In this document: positions 1-8,049 of the stretch, in pieces
Position numbering within the stretch: the stretch's first letter is position 1
Layout of the letters: each line of letters opens with the position of its first letter
Source of the DNA: an uncultured Oscillibacter sp.
GTDB lineage: Bacteria > Bacillota > Clostridia > Oscillospirales > Oscillospiraceae
Direction: 5' to 3'
NCBI GenBank assembly: GCA_945868085.1
Contig: CAMBKF010000021.1
Location: 1-35,955, forward strand
DNA length: 35,955 bases
The notes under the pieces: model-generated
Told to the model about the DNA's origin: nothing
Seen by the model: the letters and a program-made list of their open reading frames with translations, nothing else
Database searches by the model: none
Position numbers and translations under genes: made by a program

Positions 1-1190
1 ACATCGTGGGCAAGGAGATCGTCCGCTTCCACTCCATCATCTGGCCCGCCATGCTCATGAGCATGGAGATGCCCCTGCCCAAGCATGTGTACGGCCACGG
101 CTGGCTGGTCATCGACGGCGGCAAGATGAGTAAGTCCAAGGGCAACGTGGTGGACCCCTACGTCCTGGCGGAGATGTTCGGCGTGGACGCCCTGCGCTTC
201 TTCCTGCTGCGCACCTTCCCCTTCGGCACCGACGGCAACTTCTCCAATGAGCTGCTCATCAACACCATCAACGTGGACCTGGCCAACGACCTGGGGAACC
301 TGGTCAGCCGCACCTGCGCCATGGTGGAGAAGTATTTCGGCGGCACCCTGCCCGCGGGCCGGGAGGACAGCCCCGCTGACTGCGAGCTGAAGAAGCTGGT
401 CAGCACCCTTCGTGACCGCTACGAGGTGGAGATGGATAAGCTCCAGCTGCAAAACGGCCTGGAGGAGATCTTCAAGGTCATCGACCGCGCCAATAAGTAT
501 ATCGACGAGAACGCCCCCTGGAAGCTGGCCAAGGAGGAGGGCAAGGAGGCCCGCCTTGCCACCGTCCTCTATAACCTGCTGGAGACCGTGCGCATCTGCA
601 CCGTCCTGCTGACCCCGTTCATCCCCGCCAGCTGCGACAAGATCTCCGACCAGATCGGCGCCTGTGAGGGCTGCCGCACCTGGGACAGCGCCGCCCAGTG
701 GGGCCAGCTGAAGGATACCGTCACCGTCCATAAGGGCGAGGCCCTGTTCCCCCGGCTGGACGCCGAGAAGGCCCTGGCGGAGCTGGACGCCCTGCAGGAG
801 GCCCAGCGCAAGGCCGCCCTGCCCGACCTGGAGGTGGAGCCCTTCGCCCAGGAGGATGTGGATTTTGACACCTTCTGCAAGTCCGATTTCCGGGCCGTGA
901 AGATCAAGGCCTGCGAGGCGGTGAAAAAGAGCGACAAGCTCCTGAAGTTCACCCTGGATGACGGCTCCGGCACTGACCGCACCATTGTTTCCGGCATCCA
1001 CCATTACTATGAGCCGGAGGACCTGGTGGGCAAGACCGCCGTGGCCATCCTGAACCTGCCCGCCCGAAAGATGATGGGCATCCCCTCCTGCGGCATGCTT
1101 ATTTCCGCCGTGCATAAGGAAAAGGGCGAGGAGAAGCTGCACCTGCTGCTGCTGGATGATTCCATCCCCGCCGGCGCCAAGCTGTGCTGA
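1..1190 (+). CDS. metG: Methionyl-tRNA synthetase, C-terminal part (5' truncated by window edge)
   Basis: Charges tRNA-Met with methionine in the cytoplasm. The frame is open from the first base, so the catalytic N-terminus lies outside the window. What remains begins just before the KMSKS loop (about residues 40-44 of the visible 394; the next residues are KGNVVDPYVLAEMFGVDALR), which closes over the active site. Then come the helical anticodon-binding domain and a C-terminal Trbp111/EMAP-type tRNA-binding OB-fold from about residue 290 (DFRAVKIKACEAV, later ILNLPARKMMGIPSCGML). This C-terminal extension is typical of Firmicutes MetG dimers. The gene ends in TGA and is followed by a clear terminator. 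Base use matches the host region. Confidence 0.97.
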   Translation, partial: IVGKEIVRFHSIIWPAMLMSMEMPLPKHVYGHGWLVIDGGKMSKSKGNVVDPYVLAEMFGVDALRFFLLRTFPFGTDGNFSNELLINTINVDLANDLGNLVSRTCAMVEKYFGGTLPAGREDSPADCELKKLVSTLRDRYEVEMDKLQLQNGLEEIFKVIDRANKYIDENAPWKLAKEEGKEARLATVLYNLLETVRICTVLLTPFIPASCDKISDQIGACEGCRTWDSAAQWGQLKDTVTVHKGEALFPRLDAEKALAELDALQEAQRKAALPDLEVEPFAQEDVDFDTFCKSDFRAVKIKACEAVKKSDKLLKFTLDDGSGTDRTIVSGIHHYYEPEDLVGKTAVAILNLPARKMMGIPSCGMLISAVHKEKGEEKLHLLLLDDSIPAGAKLC

Positions 1191-1206
1191 CCCGGCGATA
1201 GAAAAA

Positions 1207-1241
1207 GAAAAAAGAGAACGCCCCCGGCGTTCTCTTTTTTT
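1207..1241 (+). terminator. Rho-independent terminator after metG
   Basis: The stem AGAGAACGCC/GGCGTTCTCT (1213-1222 with 1226-1235) has a 3-base loop and is flanked by A and T runs, so it can work on both strands. It lies 17 bases after the metG stop. Confidence 0.9.
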
Positions 1242-1261
1242 GGGCCTGCCGCCCATTGCGG

Positions 1262-1500
1262 CATCTACCCGGGCATCCGTAGGGGCGGGGCTCTGCCCTG
1301 CCCGAGCCGGTCTTGCACTGCACCCTCCCGGCAGGGCACACGGGCCCTGCCCTACAAGTATTTCCTGTAGGGCGGCACCCATGTGTGCCGCCGCACACTG
1401 CACCACCAATAATGCATCCGTAGGGGCCGATGCCCACATCGGCCCGTTCCCCGGCACTTCTTGCAAATGCGTAGGGCGGGGCGGGTAACGTCGGGGCGTC
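1262..1500. repeat. Dispersed GTAGGG hairpin repeats, cluster 1
   Basis: Noncoding stretch between metG and the convergent ABC transporter genes. It holds several modules of a dispersed palindromic family: GCAGGGC...GGCCCTGC ending in CTACAA (1321-1358), GTAGGGCGGCAC...GTGCCGCC (1367-1392) and GTAGGGGCCGATG ccca CATCGGCCC (1420-1446). The same modules recur near 7.0, 10.3, 12.4, 16.4 and 19.6 kb. No gene is credible here. A possible terminator for the ABC operon (arms 1538-1543/1566-1571, T-run on the minus strand near 1520) lies between this cluster and the operon but is weak. Confidence 0.8.
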
Positions 1501-1585
1501 GGGGACGCAGCCCTCTGCGAAAAACAAGAACTGCACTGCAAGTCCGGCCCGGGCCGGTGGACGGCACTTGCGCCGGGGGGATGGA

Positions 1586-3325
1586 TCATTCCCCGGCAAG
1601 GGTCCAGCTCTGCCCCTGGGTCTGGAGCTGCACCATGTGGGCAAAGAGGCCCCCGGCCTGCAGCAGCCGGGCGGGAGAGCCCTGCTCCGCCACGGTGCCG
1701 TCCTTCAGCACCACGATCTTGTCCGCCCCGGAAACGGTACGCATCCGGTGGGCGATGATGAGGACGGTTTTGTCCTTAATGAGCCGGGACAGCGCCTCCT
1801 GGATGGCGGTCTCGTTCTCCACGTCCAGGCTGGCGGTGGCCTCGTCCAGCAGGATAATGGGGGCATCCTTCAGAAAGGCCCGGGCGATGGAGATGCGCTG
1901 CCGCTCACCGCCGGAAAGGGCGCAGCCGTTTTCGCCGATGTTGGCGTTCCACTTGTCTGGCAGCTTTTCGGCAAATTCGTCCACGTTGGCCAGTCTGGCC
2001 GCCGCTATGACCTCCTCATCCGTGGCGTCCTTGCGCCCGATGCGGATGTTTTCCAGAATGGTATTGTCAAACAGCGTCACATCCTGAAACACGATGGAAT
2101 ACAGGCTCATGAGCTTTTCCGGGTCAACCTGGGATACATCCATGCCGCCCACGGTGATCTTGCCCCGGTCAATGTCCCAGAACCGCGCCGCCAGCCGGGA
2201 AACGGTGGTCTTGCCGCCGCCGGAGGGGCCCACCAGCGCCGTGACCTGCCCCTGCTTCGCCGTGAAGGATACATCCCGCAGCACGGTCTCGCCGGTCTGA
2301 TAGGAAAAGCCCACATGGTCGAATACGATGTCGCAGTCCCGGTTGGTAAGGGTGTCGCTGCCGGTCTGCACGGGGCAGTCCAGGATCTCATTCATGCGCT
2401 CAATGTTGGTGTTGGTGCCGATGATGGCCGCCAGGTTCTGCAGGGAGCCCTCCAGGGGGTCATACAGCCGGGACGCCACCAGCAGGAACAGGAAGAAGGT
2501 CAGCTCGTCCAGCTCGCCCTTTACCAGCAGGGCGGCGCCTGTCAGCGCGGTGGTGGCGATGCCCAGCCGCAGGACGAGCCCGGCGGAGACCACAAACACC
2601 GCTGTGCCCAGCTCGCTTTTGATGAGCCGGCCCTCCACGGCGCGGATCTTCTGTTCCAGGCCGGCCAGATAGGCCTTTTCGGCGTTGTTGGCCCGCAGAT
2701 CGGCCATGGTCTCCATGCACTCCTGGATGCCGTCCTCGCAGGTGAGCTTGGCCGCCATGGACTTGCGGGAGAGGCTCTTCTGCACGCCGGACGCCAGGGC
2801 CACAATGGCAAACGCCACCGGCAGCGGCCAGATGGCCGCCAGGGCCATACGCCAGTTGAAGAAAAGCAGCGATACCGCAATGACCGCCGTGGAGAGAATG
2901 GCGCCATACAGGGGCGCCACAAAGTGGGACTGGCTCTGCTCCAGCACGGCGCAGTCGTTCATGATGGCGGAGGTCAGGTCCGCAAGGTCCCGCTTGCCGA
3001 AGAAGGAAAGGGGGATCCTGCGCAGCTTTTCCGCAAGGCTGATCCGGCGCACGCCGGACTCCACATAGGTCACAAGGAAGGTGTTGTCATACTGCAGCCG
3101 CGTACACAGCACGATAAACAGGGCGGCCGCGGCGCAGCCCACCGCGTAAAACGGGATCCGCCCGGCGGTCAGGGTGCCGCGCATCAGTTCGCCCACCAGC
3201 AGGTACAGCAGGCCTACCGGCAGCATGAAGGCGATGTTCTGCAGCGCGCAGCAGAGAACGCCCTTGATGGTATCCACCGCCCCCTTATGGGACAGGGCAT
3301 AGCGTCTTTGTAAATATCGGATCAT
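1586..3325 (-). CDS. ABC transporter permease/ATPase, second subunit
   Basis: A 579-residue half-transporter with an N-terminal membrane domain (about residues 20-300, several hydrophobic spans) and a C-terminal ATPase domain. Walker A is GPSGGGKTT (366-374), the signature is LSGGE (470-474), Walker B is IILLDEA (490-496) and the H-loop is IAHR (about 524). It starts 3 bases after the stop of the preceding half-transporter, so the two are one operon and most likely form a heterodimer. The paired arrangement behind a TetR regulator resembles exporter-fold pairs such as the YbtPQ/IrtAB type or multidrug exporters. The substrate and direction of transport cannot be read from the sequence. Confidence 0.93.
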   Translation of the reverse strand: MIRYLQRRYALSHKGAVDTIKGVLCCALQNIAFMLPVGLLYLLVGELMRGTLTAGRIPFYAVGCAAAALFIVLCTRLQYDNTFLVTYVESGVRRISLAEKLRRIPLSFFGKRDLADLTSAIMNDCAVLEQSQSHFVAPLYGAILSTAVIAVSLLFFNWRMALAAIWPLPVAFAIVALASGVQKSLSRKSMAAKLTCEDGIQECMETMADLRANNAEKAYLAGLEQKIRAVEGRLIKSELGTAVFVVSAGLVLRLGIATTALTGAALLVKGELDELTFFLFLLVASRLYDPLEGSLQNLAAIIGTNTNIERMNEILDCPVQTGSDTLTNRDCDIVFDHVGFSYQTGETVLRDVSFTAKQGQVTALVGPSGGGKTTVSRLAARFWDIDRGKITVGGMDVSQVDPEKLMSLYSIVFQDVTLFDNTILENIRIGRKDATDEEVIAAARLANVDEFAEKLPDKWNANIGENGCALSGGERQRISIARAFLKDAPIILLDEATASLDVENETAIQEALSRLIKDKTVLIIAHRMRTVSGADKIVVLKDGTVAEQGSPARLLQAGGLFAHMVQLQTQGQSWTLAGE

Positions 3326-3328
3326 TTC

Positions 3329-5101
3329 TCAGGCCTCCTTTGCCACTTTCCACTGAACGGACTGCTGATAGTCCCGCCACATGGTCCCGAACAGGCTGTC
3401 TTCCCGGGCGGACAGCTCCGCAAAGGTGCCGTCCTCCGCCAGGTGGCCGTCCTGCAGCACATAGATGTGGTCGGCGTTGACAACGGTGGAGAGCCGGTGG
3501 GCGATCATGATGACGGTGCGGCCCTGAGCCAGCCGGTCGAAGGCCGCCTGCACCTTGGTTTCGTTGTCGGGGTCGGCGAAGGCGGTGGCCTCGTCCAGGA
3601 TCAGCACCGGTGCGTTTTTCAGCATGGCCCGGGCGATGGCAAGGCGCTGGATCTCGCCGCCGGACAGGTAGATGCCCCGGGAACCGATGACCGTATGCAC
3701 GCCCTCCGGGAATTTTTCGATGATGTCCATGCACTGGGCCGCCCGGAGGGCCGCCAGGACCTCCTCATCCGTGGCGCCGGGCCTGGCCATGCGCACGTTG
3801 TCTAGGATGCTGCCCTTGATGAGGTGGCTGTTCTGGAACACGAAGGAAACGGTGTCCATCAGCTCGCTCTTGTTCATGTCCCGTACGTTCACGCCGCCGA
3901 TGGAGATGCGGCCGCTCTGGGGATCAAAAAACCGGGCGATCAGCGCCGCCAGGGTGGATTTGCCGCCGCCGGAGGGGCCCACGAAGGCCGCCGTCTGGCC
4001 CGGTGCGATGGAGAGAGATATGTCCTCCAGGGCGTTTTTGGTGTCATCATAGCGGAATGTGACGTGCTCCAGCGTCACGGAGCTGTCCTTGGGATGCTGC
4101 GGGGCATCCGTCTGCGGGAGCACGGGGCTTTGCAGAACGCTGTCGATGCGGGTGATGGCGTCCTGCACGATCATGCCGTTCTCGCTCATGAACATGAGCT
4201 TGGTGAGGGTTAGGGAGATGACCGGCGTGATGATGATGTAAAACAGCAGGTTCAGCAGCACGCCGCCGTCCGCTCCTCCCCGGGAGAACAGGAACCCGCC
4301 TGCGATCAGGAACACAAACACACTGTTGACGGCCAGCGTATAGAGCGTCATGGGCCAGCGCAGCTGCTTGGTGTAGGCAATGACCCAGCGCTGGTAGTTG
4401 TCAATGGTCTCCTTGAACTTTTTGAAGGAGAACACCGTCTGGCCGAAGGTCTTCACCACGGGGATCCCCCGGACATACTCCACGGCCTCGCCGGACATAT
4501 CGGCCAGCGCGTTCTGATACTGGGTCATTTTGTCCTGCAGCTTCTTGCCGGTCATGCATGTCATGGCGGCAAAGGCCAGGACCACCGGCACCAGGCTCAA
4601 AAGCCCCAGCCGCCAGTCAAAGGCCAGCAGCAGCGCCAGCAGCCCTGCGATGGTCGCCATGGCCCGGGCCTTGTCCGGCAGCTGGTGGGCCAGGTAGGTC
4701 TCCGTCGCGCCGGCGGTTTCCGAGATGGTGCGCCGCAGCTTGCCGCTGCCGAATTGCCCGATAGCGCCCAGGGGCAGCCCGGCGATGTGCCGCGTCATGG
4801 CCAGGCGCAGGTTGGTGGCCACCCGGAAGGCCGCCAGGTGCGAGCACATCAGCCCCGTGATGTACACCAGCACCGCGGCCACGGCAAACACCACCGCCAT
4901 CCACCCGAACCGGGTCACATGGACGGCGTTTTCATAGTGGGGCGCGGTTTCGATGACCTCCCGGAGGATCTGCCAGATGTACCAGAACGGTACCAGCGCC
5001 AGCAGGGCGCTGGCGGCGGACAGTACCCACGAAAGGTAGGTCAGCACCCGGTACCTGCCGGCGTACCCCAGCAGGCGGGATAGGTTGGATTGCTTTTTCA
5101 A
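3329..5101 (-). CDS. ABC transporter permease/ATPase, first subunit
   Basis: A 590-residue fused membrane/ATPase half-transporter. The membrane domain covers about residues 15-310. The ATPase has Walker A GPSGGGKST (375-383), signature LSGGE (479-483), Walker B VLILDEA (499-505) and IAHR (533-536). The start is a TTG codon at 5099-5101, chosen because a full AAGGAGGT ribosome site (complement of 5108-5115) sits 6 bases upstream. It is the first transporter gene after tetR, 137 bases away, with a possible operator in between. The Walker B region reads DEATAFADPDNE rather than the usual DEATSALD, a variant seen in this half-transporter class. It probably dimerises with the downstream subunit. 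Confidence 0.93.
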   Translation of the reverse strand: MKKQSNLSRLLGYAGRYRVLTYLSWVLSAASALLALVPFWYIWQILREVIETAPHYENAVHVTRFGWMAVVFAVAAVLVYITGLMCSHLAAFRVATNLRLAMTRHIAGLPLGAIGQFGSGKLRRTISETAGATETYLAHQLPDKARAMATIAGLLALLLAFDWRLGLLSLVPVVLAFAAMTCMTGKKLQDKMTQYQNALADMSGEAVEYVRGIPVVKTFGQTVFSFKKFKETIDNYQRWVIAYTKQLRWPMTLYTLAVNSVFVFLIAGGFLFSRGGADGGVLLNLLFYIIITPVISLTLTKLMFMSENGMIVQDAITRIDSVLQSPVLPQTDAPQHPKDSSVTLEHVTFRYDDTKNALEDISLSIAPGQTAAFVGPSGGGKSTLAALIARFFDPQSGRISIGGVNVRDMNKSELMDTVSFVFQNSHLIKGSILDNVRMARPGATDEEVLAALRAAQCMDIIEKFPEGVHTVIGSRGIYLSGGEIQRLAIARAMLKNAPVLILDEATAFADPDNETKVQAAFDRLAQGRTVIMIAHRLSTVVNADHIYVLQDGHLAEDGTFAELSAREDSLFGTMWRDYQQSVQWKVAKEA

Positions 5102-5199
5102 AACGATACCTCCTTGGATTTTATCGGATCTATGATACAGAAGGGATCTGCCTTCCTATATCCGGCTTATTTCGGCGGCCCGGCGGACGGAAATCAACA

Positions 5200-5215
5200 G
5201 TTAGAGGCGGCTAAC
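5200..5215 (-). promoter_or_regulatory. Inverted repeat upstream of ABC operon, possible operator
   Basis: GTTAG-N6-CTAAC lies between tetR and the ABC pair. It could bind the TetR protein. The TTAG/CTAA half-sites also recall DtxR/IdeR-type iron boxes, which would suit a metallophore-type transporter. This rests on the palindrome alone. Confidence 0.35.
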
Positions 5216-5238
5216 CAATGCCCAAAAAATATGGAGCG

Positions 5239-5856
5239 TTATTGCCCCATAATTTTCAGCCAACCGGCGGAGTAAAAGCTGTGGAGCTCCTGCAGGTACA
5301 GCTGTGCGTCCTGCAGCGGCATGTCGTGAATAATCATCTCGAAATAGGCGTTCATCAGCCCCGTGACCAGGATGTGCTCCAGCCGGGGATCGATGCGGGG
5401 GGCCGGGGTCCCCAGTTTTTCCAGCACGCGGTAATACCGGTGAGTGGCATTTATTTCCAGCCGGACCATCTCGTCCTTCAGGGTGCTGTAGCGGGTGCCG
5501 TCCGCGCAGAGGAGCAGCAGATGAAATGCCTCCCTGTGGCCGAACATGTACAGCAGCAGCTCCTCCAGGCGGGTCTGACTTATGGTGCTCATGCGCTCCG
5601 GCTGCTGCTCCGGGGGCAGCTGGGCAAAGGTATCCAGCGCGTCCCGGTATGCGGAGAGGAAATGCTCATAGCACGGCCCCACCAGCGCGTCGAAAAGGGC
5701 CTCCTTGCTGCTGTAATAGCCGTACAGCGCCCCGGTGGTAACGCCGGCTGCTTTCACGATGGAGCGCACAGACGCGGCACGGAAGCCTTTCTCCAGAAAT
5801 TCCGCCCGGGCGGCCTCCAAAATTTTCTCCTGTGTGTTTTGCATCCTGCTCTGCAT
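5239..5856 (-). CDS. TetR/AcrR-family transcriptional regulator
   Basis: A 205-residue protein with a typical TetR N-terminal helix-turn-helix (about residues 8-58; AAGVTTGALYGYYSSKEALFDAL contains the recognition helix) and a variable ligand-binding C-terminal domain. Met1 and Met5 are both possible starts. It lies directly upstream of and codirectional with the ABC pair, so it most likely represses that operon and itself, releasing DNA when it binds a transported or toxic compound. A tandem repeat in its promoter (5871-5896) is the likely operator. The ligand is unknown. Confidence 0.9.
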   Translation of the reverse strand: MQSRMQNTQEKILEAARAEFLEKGFRAASVRSIVKAAGVTTGALYGYYSSKEALFDALVGPCYEHFLSAYRDALDTFAQLPPEQQPERMSTISQTRLEELLLYMFGHREAFHLLLLCADGTRYSTLKDEMVRLEINATHRYYRVLEKLGTPAPRIDPRLEHILVTGLMNAYFEMIIHDMPLQDAQLYLQELHSFYSAGWLKIMGQ

Positions 5857-5868
5857 ATGACCCTCACA

Positions 5869-5896
5869 TAACGCTGTTATATCACGCCGTTATAAT
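5869..5896 (-). promoter_or_regulatory. tetR promoter with repeated operator-like motif
   Basis: Two adjacent 13-base units, ACGCTGTTATATC and ACGCCGTTATAAT, differ at few positions. Together they contain the inverted pair ATAACG...CGTTAT. They sit 15-40 bases upstream of the tetR start and overlap AT-rich -10-like sequence, as expected for autoregulation. Confidence 0.5.
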
Positions 5897-6025
5897 ATAC
5901 CCGGAATGCCGGGCTTGTCAAGCCCCTGTTTTCGTGCCCACGCCGGGTGGATCGCCGGCGGCAGGGAGACAAAGTGTATCGCCCCGTCCTCAGCCCGCAG
6001 ACAGGACCCGCTGCCCCGCACCCAC

Positions 6026-6073
6026 AAAAAGCGCCCCGCCTGCCGGACGGTATCCCGATCCGGCAGGCGGGGC
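6026..6073 (-). terminator. Terminator after the 6102-6758 lipoprotein gene
   Basis: A 15-bp perfect stem (6033-6047 with 6059-6073) is followed on the minus strand by GC then TTTTT (6026-6030). It lies about 30 bases past the stop codon. Confidence 0.85.
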
Positions 6074-6101
6074 TTCTGTTTCATTGAGGGGGCTTTCCGC
6101 C

Positions 6102-6758
6102 TTACAGGGCCTGGAAGGCCGCCAGAATGTCGGCGGTGGTATCCTCGCCATAGGTGCAGGCGGTGACCACGGCCACATAATCGCCCACCTTCACGCAGGC
6201 CAGCAGCTCGTACACGGGAACATCCTGCACCACCGCCGAGACGGCGATGGCATAGTGCTCGGCCCCGGCGAAGGACACCGTGGTCTTGGCGGCGTCCACA
6301 TCGGTGTAGCCTGCCGTGACCAGCTGATCGGGCAGGGCGGTGAGGGAGGCGTCCACATAGCCCTCCTCATCCAGCAGGACGCCGTTGACCTTGCCCAGCT
6401 TCTCCACCGTGACGTTCACGTTGGCGTAGTCGTCCCGCATGGCGTACATCTCCATGATCACCTTGCCGGAGTCATAGGCTTCGGTGATCTTGTCGCTGTC
6501 CAGAATATCCGCTGTCTGGCCGGTGACCTGGGCGATCTGCTCGTCTGTGAAGTAGGTCCAGCCGAAGTCCTCGGTCAGGGAGACGCTGAAGCCGAAATAC
6601 TCGTTGGTGTAGGTGCTGTCGTCCACTTTTCCGGCGGAAAATTCCTTTGTGGGAGCGGGATCGGGGTCGCCGCCGTCTGTTTTCTTGCCGCAGGCGGCCA
6701 GGCTCATGGCCAGCAGCAATGCCAGCAGGAGCGCGGCGAAACGGGAAAACTTTTTCAT
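6102..6758 (-). CDS. Secreted lipoprotein of unknown function
   Basis: Starts at MKKFSRFAALLLALLLAMSL followed by AAC, a 218-residue product. The lipobox (LAAC) marks it for lipid anchoring on the outer membrane face. An upstream in-frame Met would add 23 residues with no signal-peptide logic and is rejected. The mature part begins with a short Lys/Asp/Pro-rich linker, then a compact domain of about 170 residues (TNEYFGFSVSLTEDFGWTYF...). The family resembles clostridial lipoproteins that carry a single ligand-binding-like or DUF domain, but I do not recognise a named one. It is monocistronic, with its own terminator and an extended -10 promoter. Confidence 0.8.
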   Translation of the reverse strand: MKKFSRFAALLLALLLAMSLAACGKKTDGGDPDPAPTKEFSAGKVDDSTYTNEYFGFSVSLTEDFGWTYFTDEQIAQVTGQTADILDSDKITEAYDSGKVIMEMYAMRDDYANVNVTVEKLGKVNGVLLDEEGYVDASLTALPDQLVTAGYTDVDAAKTTVSFAGAEHYAIAVSAVVQDVPVYELLACVKVGDYVAVVTACTYGEDTTADILAAFQAL

Positions 6759-6825
6759 TTCTCTTTCTCCTATTCTTATGTGTTGGGGCACGCGGAATGG
6801 CAAGTGCAGTGCCCCTGCTGCGGCC

Positions 6826-6834
6826 ATTGTACCA
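6826..6834 (-). promoter_or_regulatory. Extended -10 element for the lipoprotein gene
   Basis: On the minus strand this reads TGGTACAAT, an extended -10 (TG-N-TACAAT), about 70 bases upstream of the start codon. No good -35 is visible. Confidence 0.45.
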
Positions 6835-6906
6835 CAAAAAAATGCCGCCGTCTACGGAGAGTTTCGCGCCGCCCCGGGCTTGCGCCGCACCCCATGTAAA
6901 AAACCC

Positions 6907-6951
6907 GTCATTGCGAGCCAGTGACCGATGTCACTGGCTGTGGCAATCCGT
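6907..6951. repeat. CATTGCG palindromic repeat, copy 1
   Basis: GTCATTGCGAG, then the hairpin CCAGTGA/TCACTGG, then TGGCAATCCGT. Further copies lie at 10539-10580, 11041-11083, 12595-12633, 16432-16475 and 19671-19714, with a divergent inverted one at 10985-11024. Confidence 0.8.
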
Positions 6952-6980
6952 AATCTTTTGCATCCGCTTTCATATCATCC

Positions 6981-7195
6981 GTAGGGCGGGGTGCCCTCAC
7001 CCCGCCGCACGGTCTTGCACCGCGCCCTCCCGGCAGGGCACATGGGCCCTGCCCTACAAGTATTTCCTGTAGGGCGGCACCCATGTGTGCCGCCGCACAC
7101 TGCACCACCGATAATACGCCCGTACCGCACCCCATGTAATGCGGTGGGCGCGGGGCGTCGAGGACGCCGCCCCCTACGGAGTTTTACGAATTTGC
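6981..7195. repeat. Dispersed GTAGGG hairpin repeats, cluster 2
   Basis: Contains GTAGGGCGGGGTG ccct CACCCCGCC (6981-7006), the GCAGGGC...GGCCCTGC module (about 7025-7060) and the GTAGGGCGGCAC...GTGCCGCC module (about 7068-7093). The last two match cluster 1 almost base for base. No coding sequence is credible. Confidence 0.8.
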
Positions 7196-7224
7196 AAAAA
7201 ACGGCGGGGTGTGGTCACCCCGCC
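7196..7224 (-). terminator. Terminator of the zinc operon, built from a GTAGGG repeat
   Basis: On the minus strand the arms GGCGGGGTG and CACCCCGCC (7216-7224 and 7203-7211) enclose a 4-base loop and are followed by GTTTTTT. The stem is a copy of the dispersed repeat family. It lies 10 bases past the znuB stop. Confidence 0.8.
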
Positions 7225-7233
7225 CTACAGCAC

Positions 7234-8049
7234 TCAATTTCTCCCCCGTATCCGTCCAATAACCGTTGCCGCCAAAAACGCCGCCAGGGATGTCACCACC
7301 ACCGACGCGCCTACGGGCAGGCTCAGCAGGTACGATGCCGTCAGCCCCACGCAGAAGCACACGACGCTCAGGCACGCTGCCAGCACCACCACGCCGAAGA
7401 AGCTCTTTTTCAGCCGCATGGCCGTCAGCGCCGGGAAAATGACCAGGCTGGAGATGAGCATGGCCCCCATGAGCCGCATGCCCAGCACGATGGTCAGGGC
7501 CGTCAGCACCGCCAGCAGGGTGTTGTACACCCCCACCCGCATGCCCGTGGCCCGGGAAAAGCTTTCGTCAAAGGTGATGGCGAACAGCTGATGATAAAAC
7601 AGCCCGAACAGAACCAAAACCGCCGCGGACACGCCGATGCTCAGCGCCACATCCGCCTGGCTCAGGGCCAGGATGGAGCCGAACATGTAGCTGTCCACGT
7701 CCGTTGTCATGCCGGTTGTGAGGCTGGTGACGATGATGCCGATGGCCAATGCCGAGGCGGACACCACGGCGATGGCGGCATCGGCCCCCAGCTTGCTGCG
7801 CTCGGTCATCCGCAGCAGCCCCAGGGCCGACACGACCACCACCGGGATGGACACCGGCAGCGGCGCCCATCCGCAGGCCACCGCCACCGACAGCGCCCCG
7901 AAGGACACATGGCTCAGTCCGTCGCCGATCATGGAGTACCGCTTCAGAACCAGCGGCACGCCCAAAAGCGCCGCGCACACGGACACCAGAATCCCCACCA
8001 CAAAGGCCCGGACGATAAAGGGATAGGTAAACATTTCCAGCAGGATCAT
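7234..8049 (-). CDS. znuB: Zinc/manganese ABC transporter permease
   Basis: A 271-residue integral membrane protein of the ABC-3 (ZnuB/MntB/AdcB) family with eight or more hydrophobic spans. The early SMIGDGLSHVSFGALSVAVACG segment is characteristic. It forms the membrane channel for metal delivered by the ZnuA-like lipoprotein and is driven by the ZnuC-like ATPase. Its start overlaps the znuC stop by 4 bases (ATGA), so the two are translationally coupled. It is the last gene of the operon, followed by a repeat-derived terminator. Zinc is inferred from the Zur-like regulator and the His-rich loop of the binding protein; manganese is the alternative. Confidence 0.93.
   Translation of the reverse strand: MILLEMFTYPFIVRAFVVGILVSVCAALLGVPLVLKRYSMIGDGLSHVSFGALSVAVACGWAPLPVSIPVVVVSALGLLRMTERSKLGADAAIAVVSASALAIGIIVTSLTTGMTTDVDSYMFGSILALSQADVALSIGVSAAVLVLFGLFYHQLFAITFDESFSRATGMRVGVYNTLLAVLTALTIVLGMRLMGAMLISSLVIFPALTAMRLKKSFFGVVVLAACLSVVCFCVGLTASYLLSLPVGASVVVTSLAAFLAATVIGRIRGRN

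Noticed and set aside
1568-3313. A 581-codon plus-strand frame opposite the ABC subunit gene
   Set aside because: It is antisense to a protein with all ABC ATPase motifs and has low-complexity Gly/His/Gln composition.
6840-7230. Several open frames of 60-370 codons across the repeat clusters (also at 1.3, 10.2-11.1, 12.4 and 19.5 kb)
   Set aside because: They are translated hairpin repeats; the same peptide scraps recur at every cluster and none has a plausible ribosome site.
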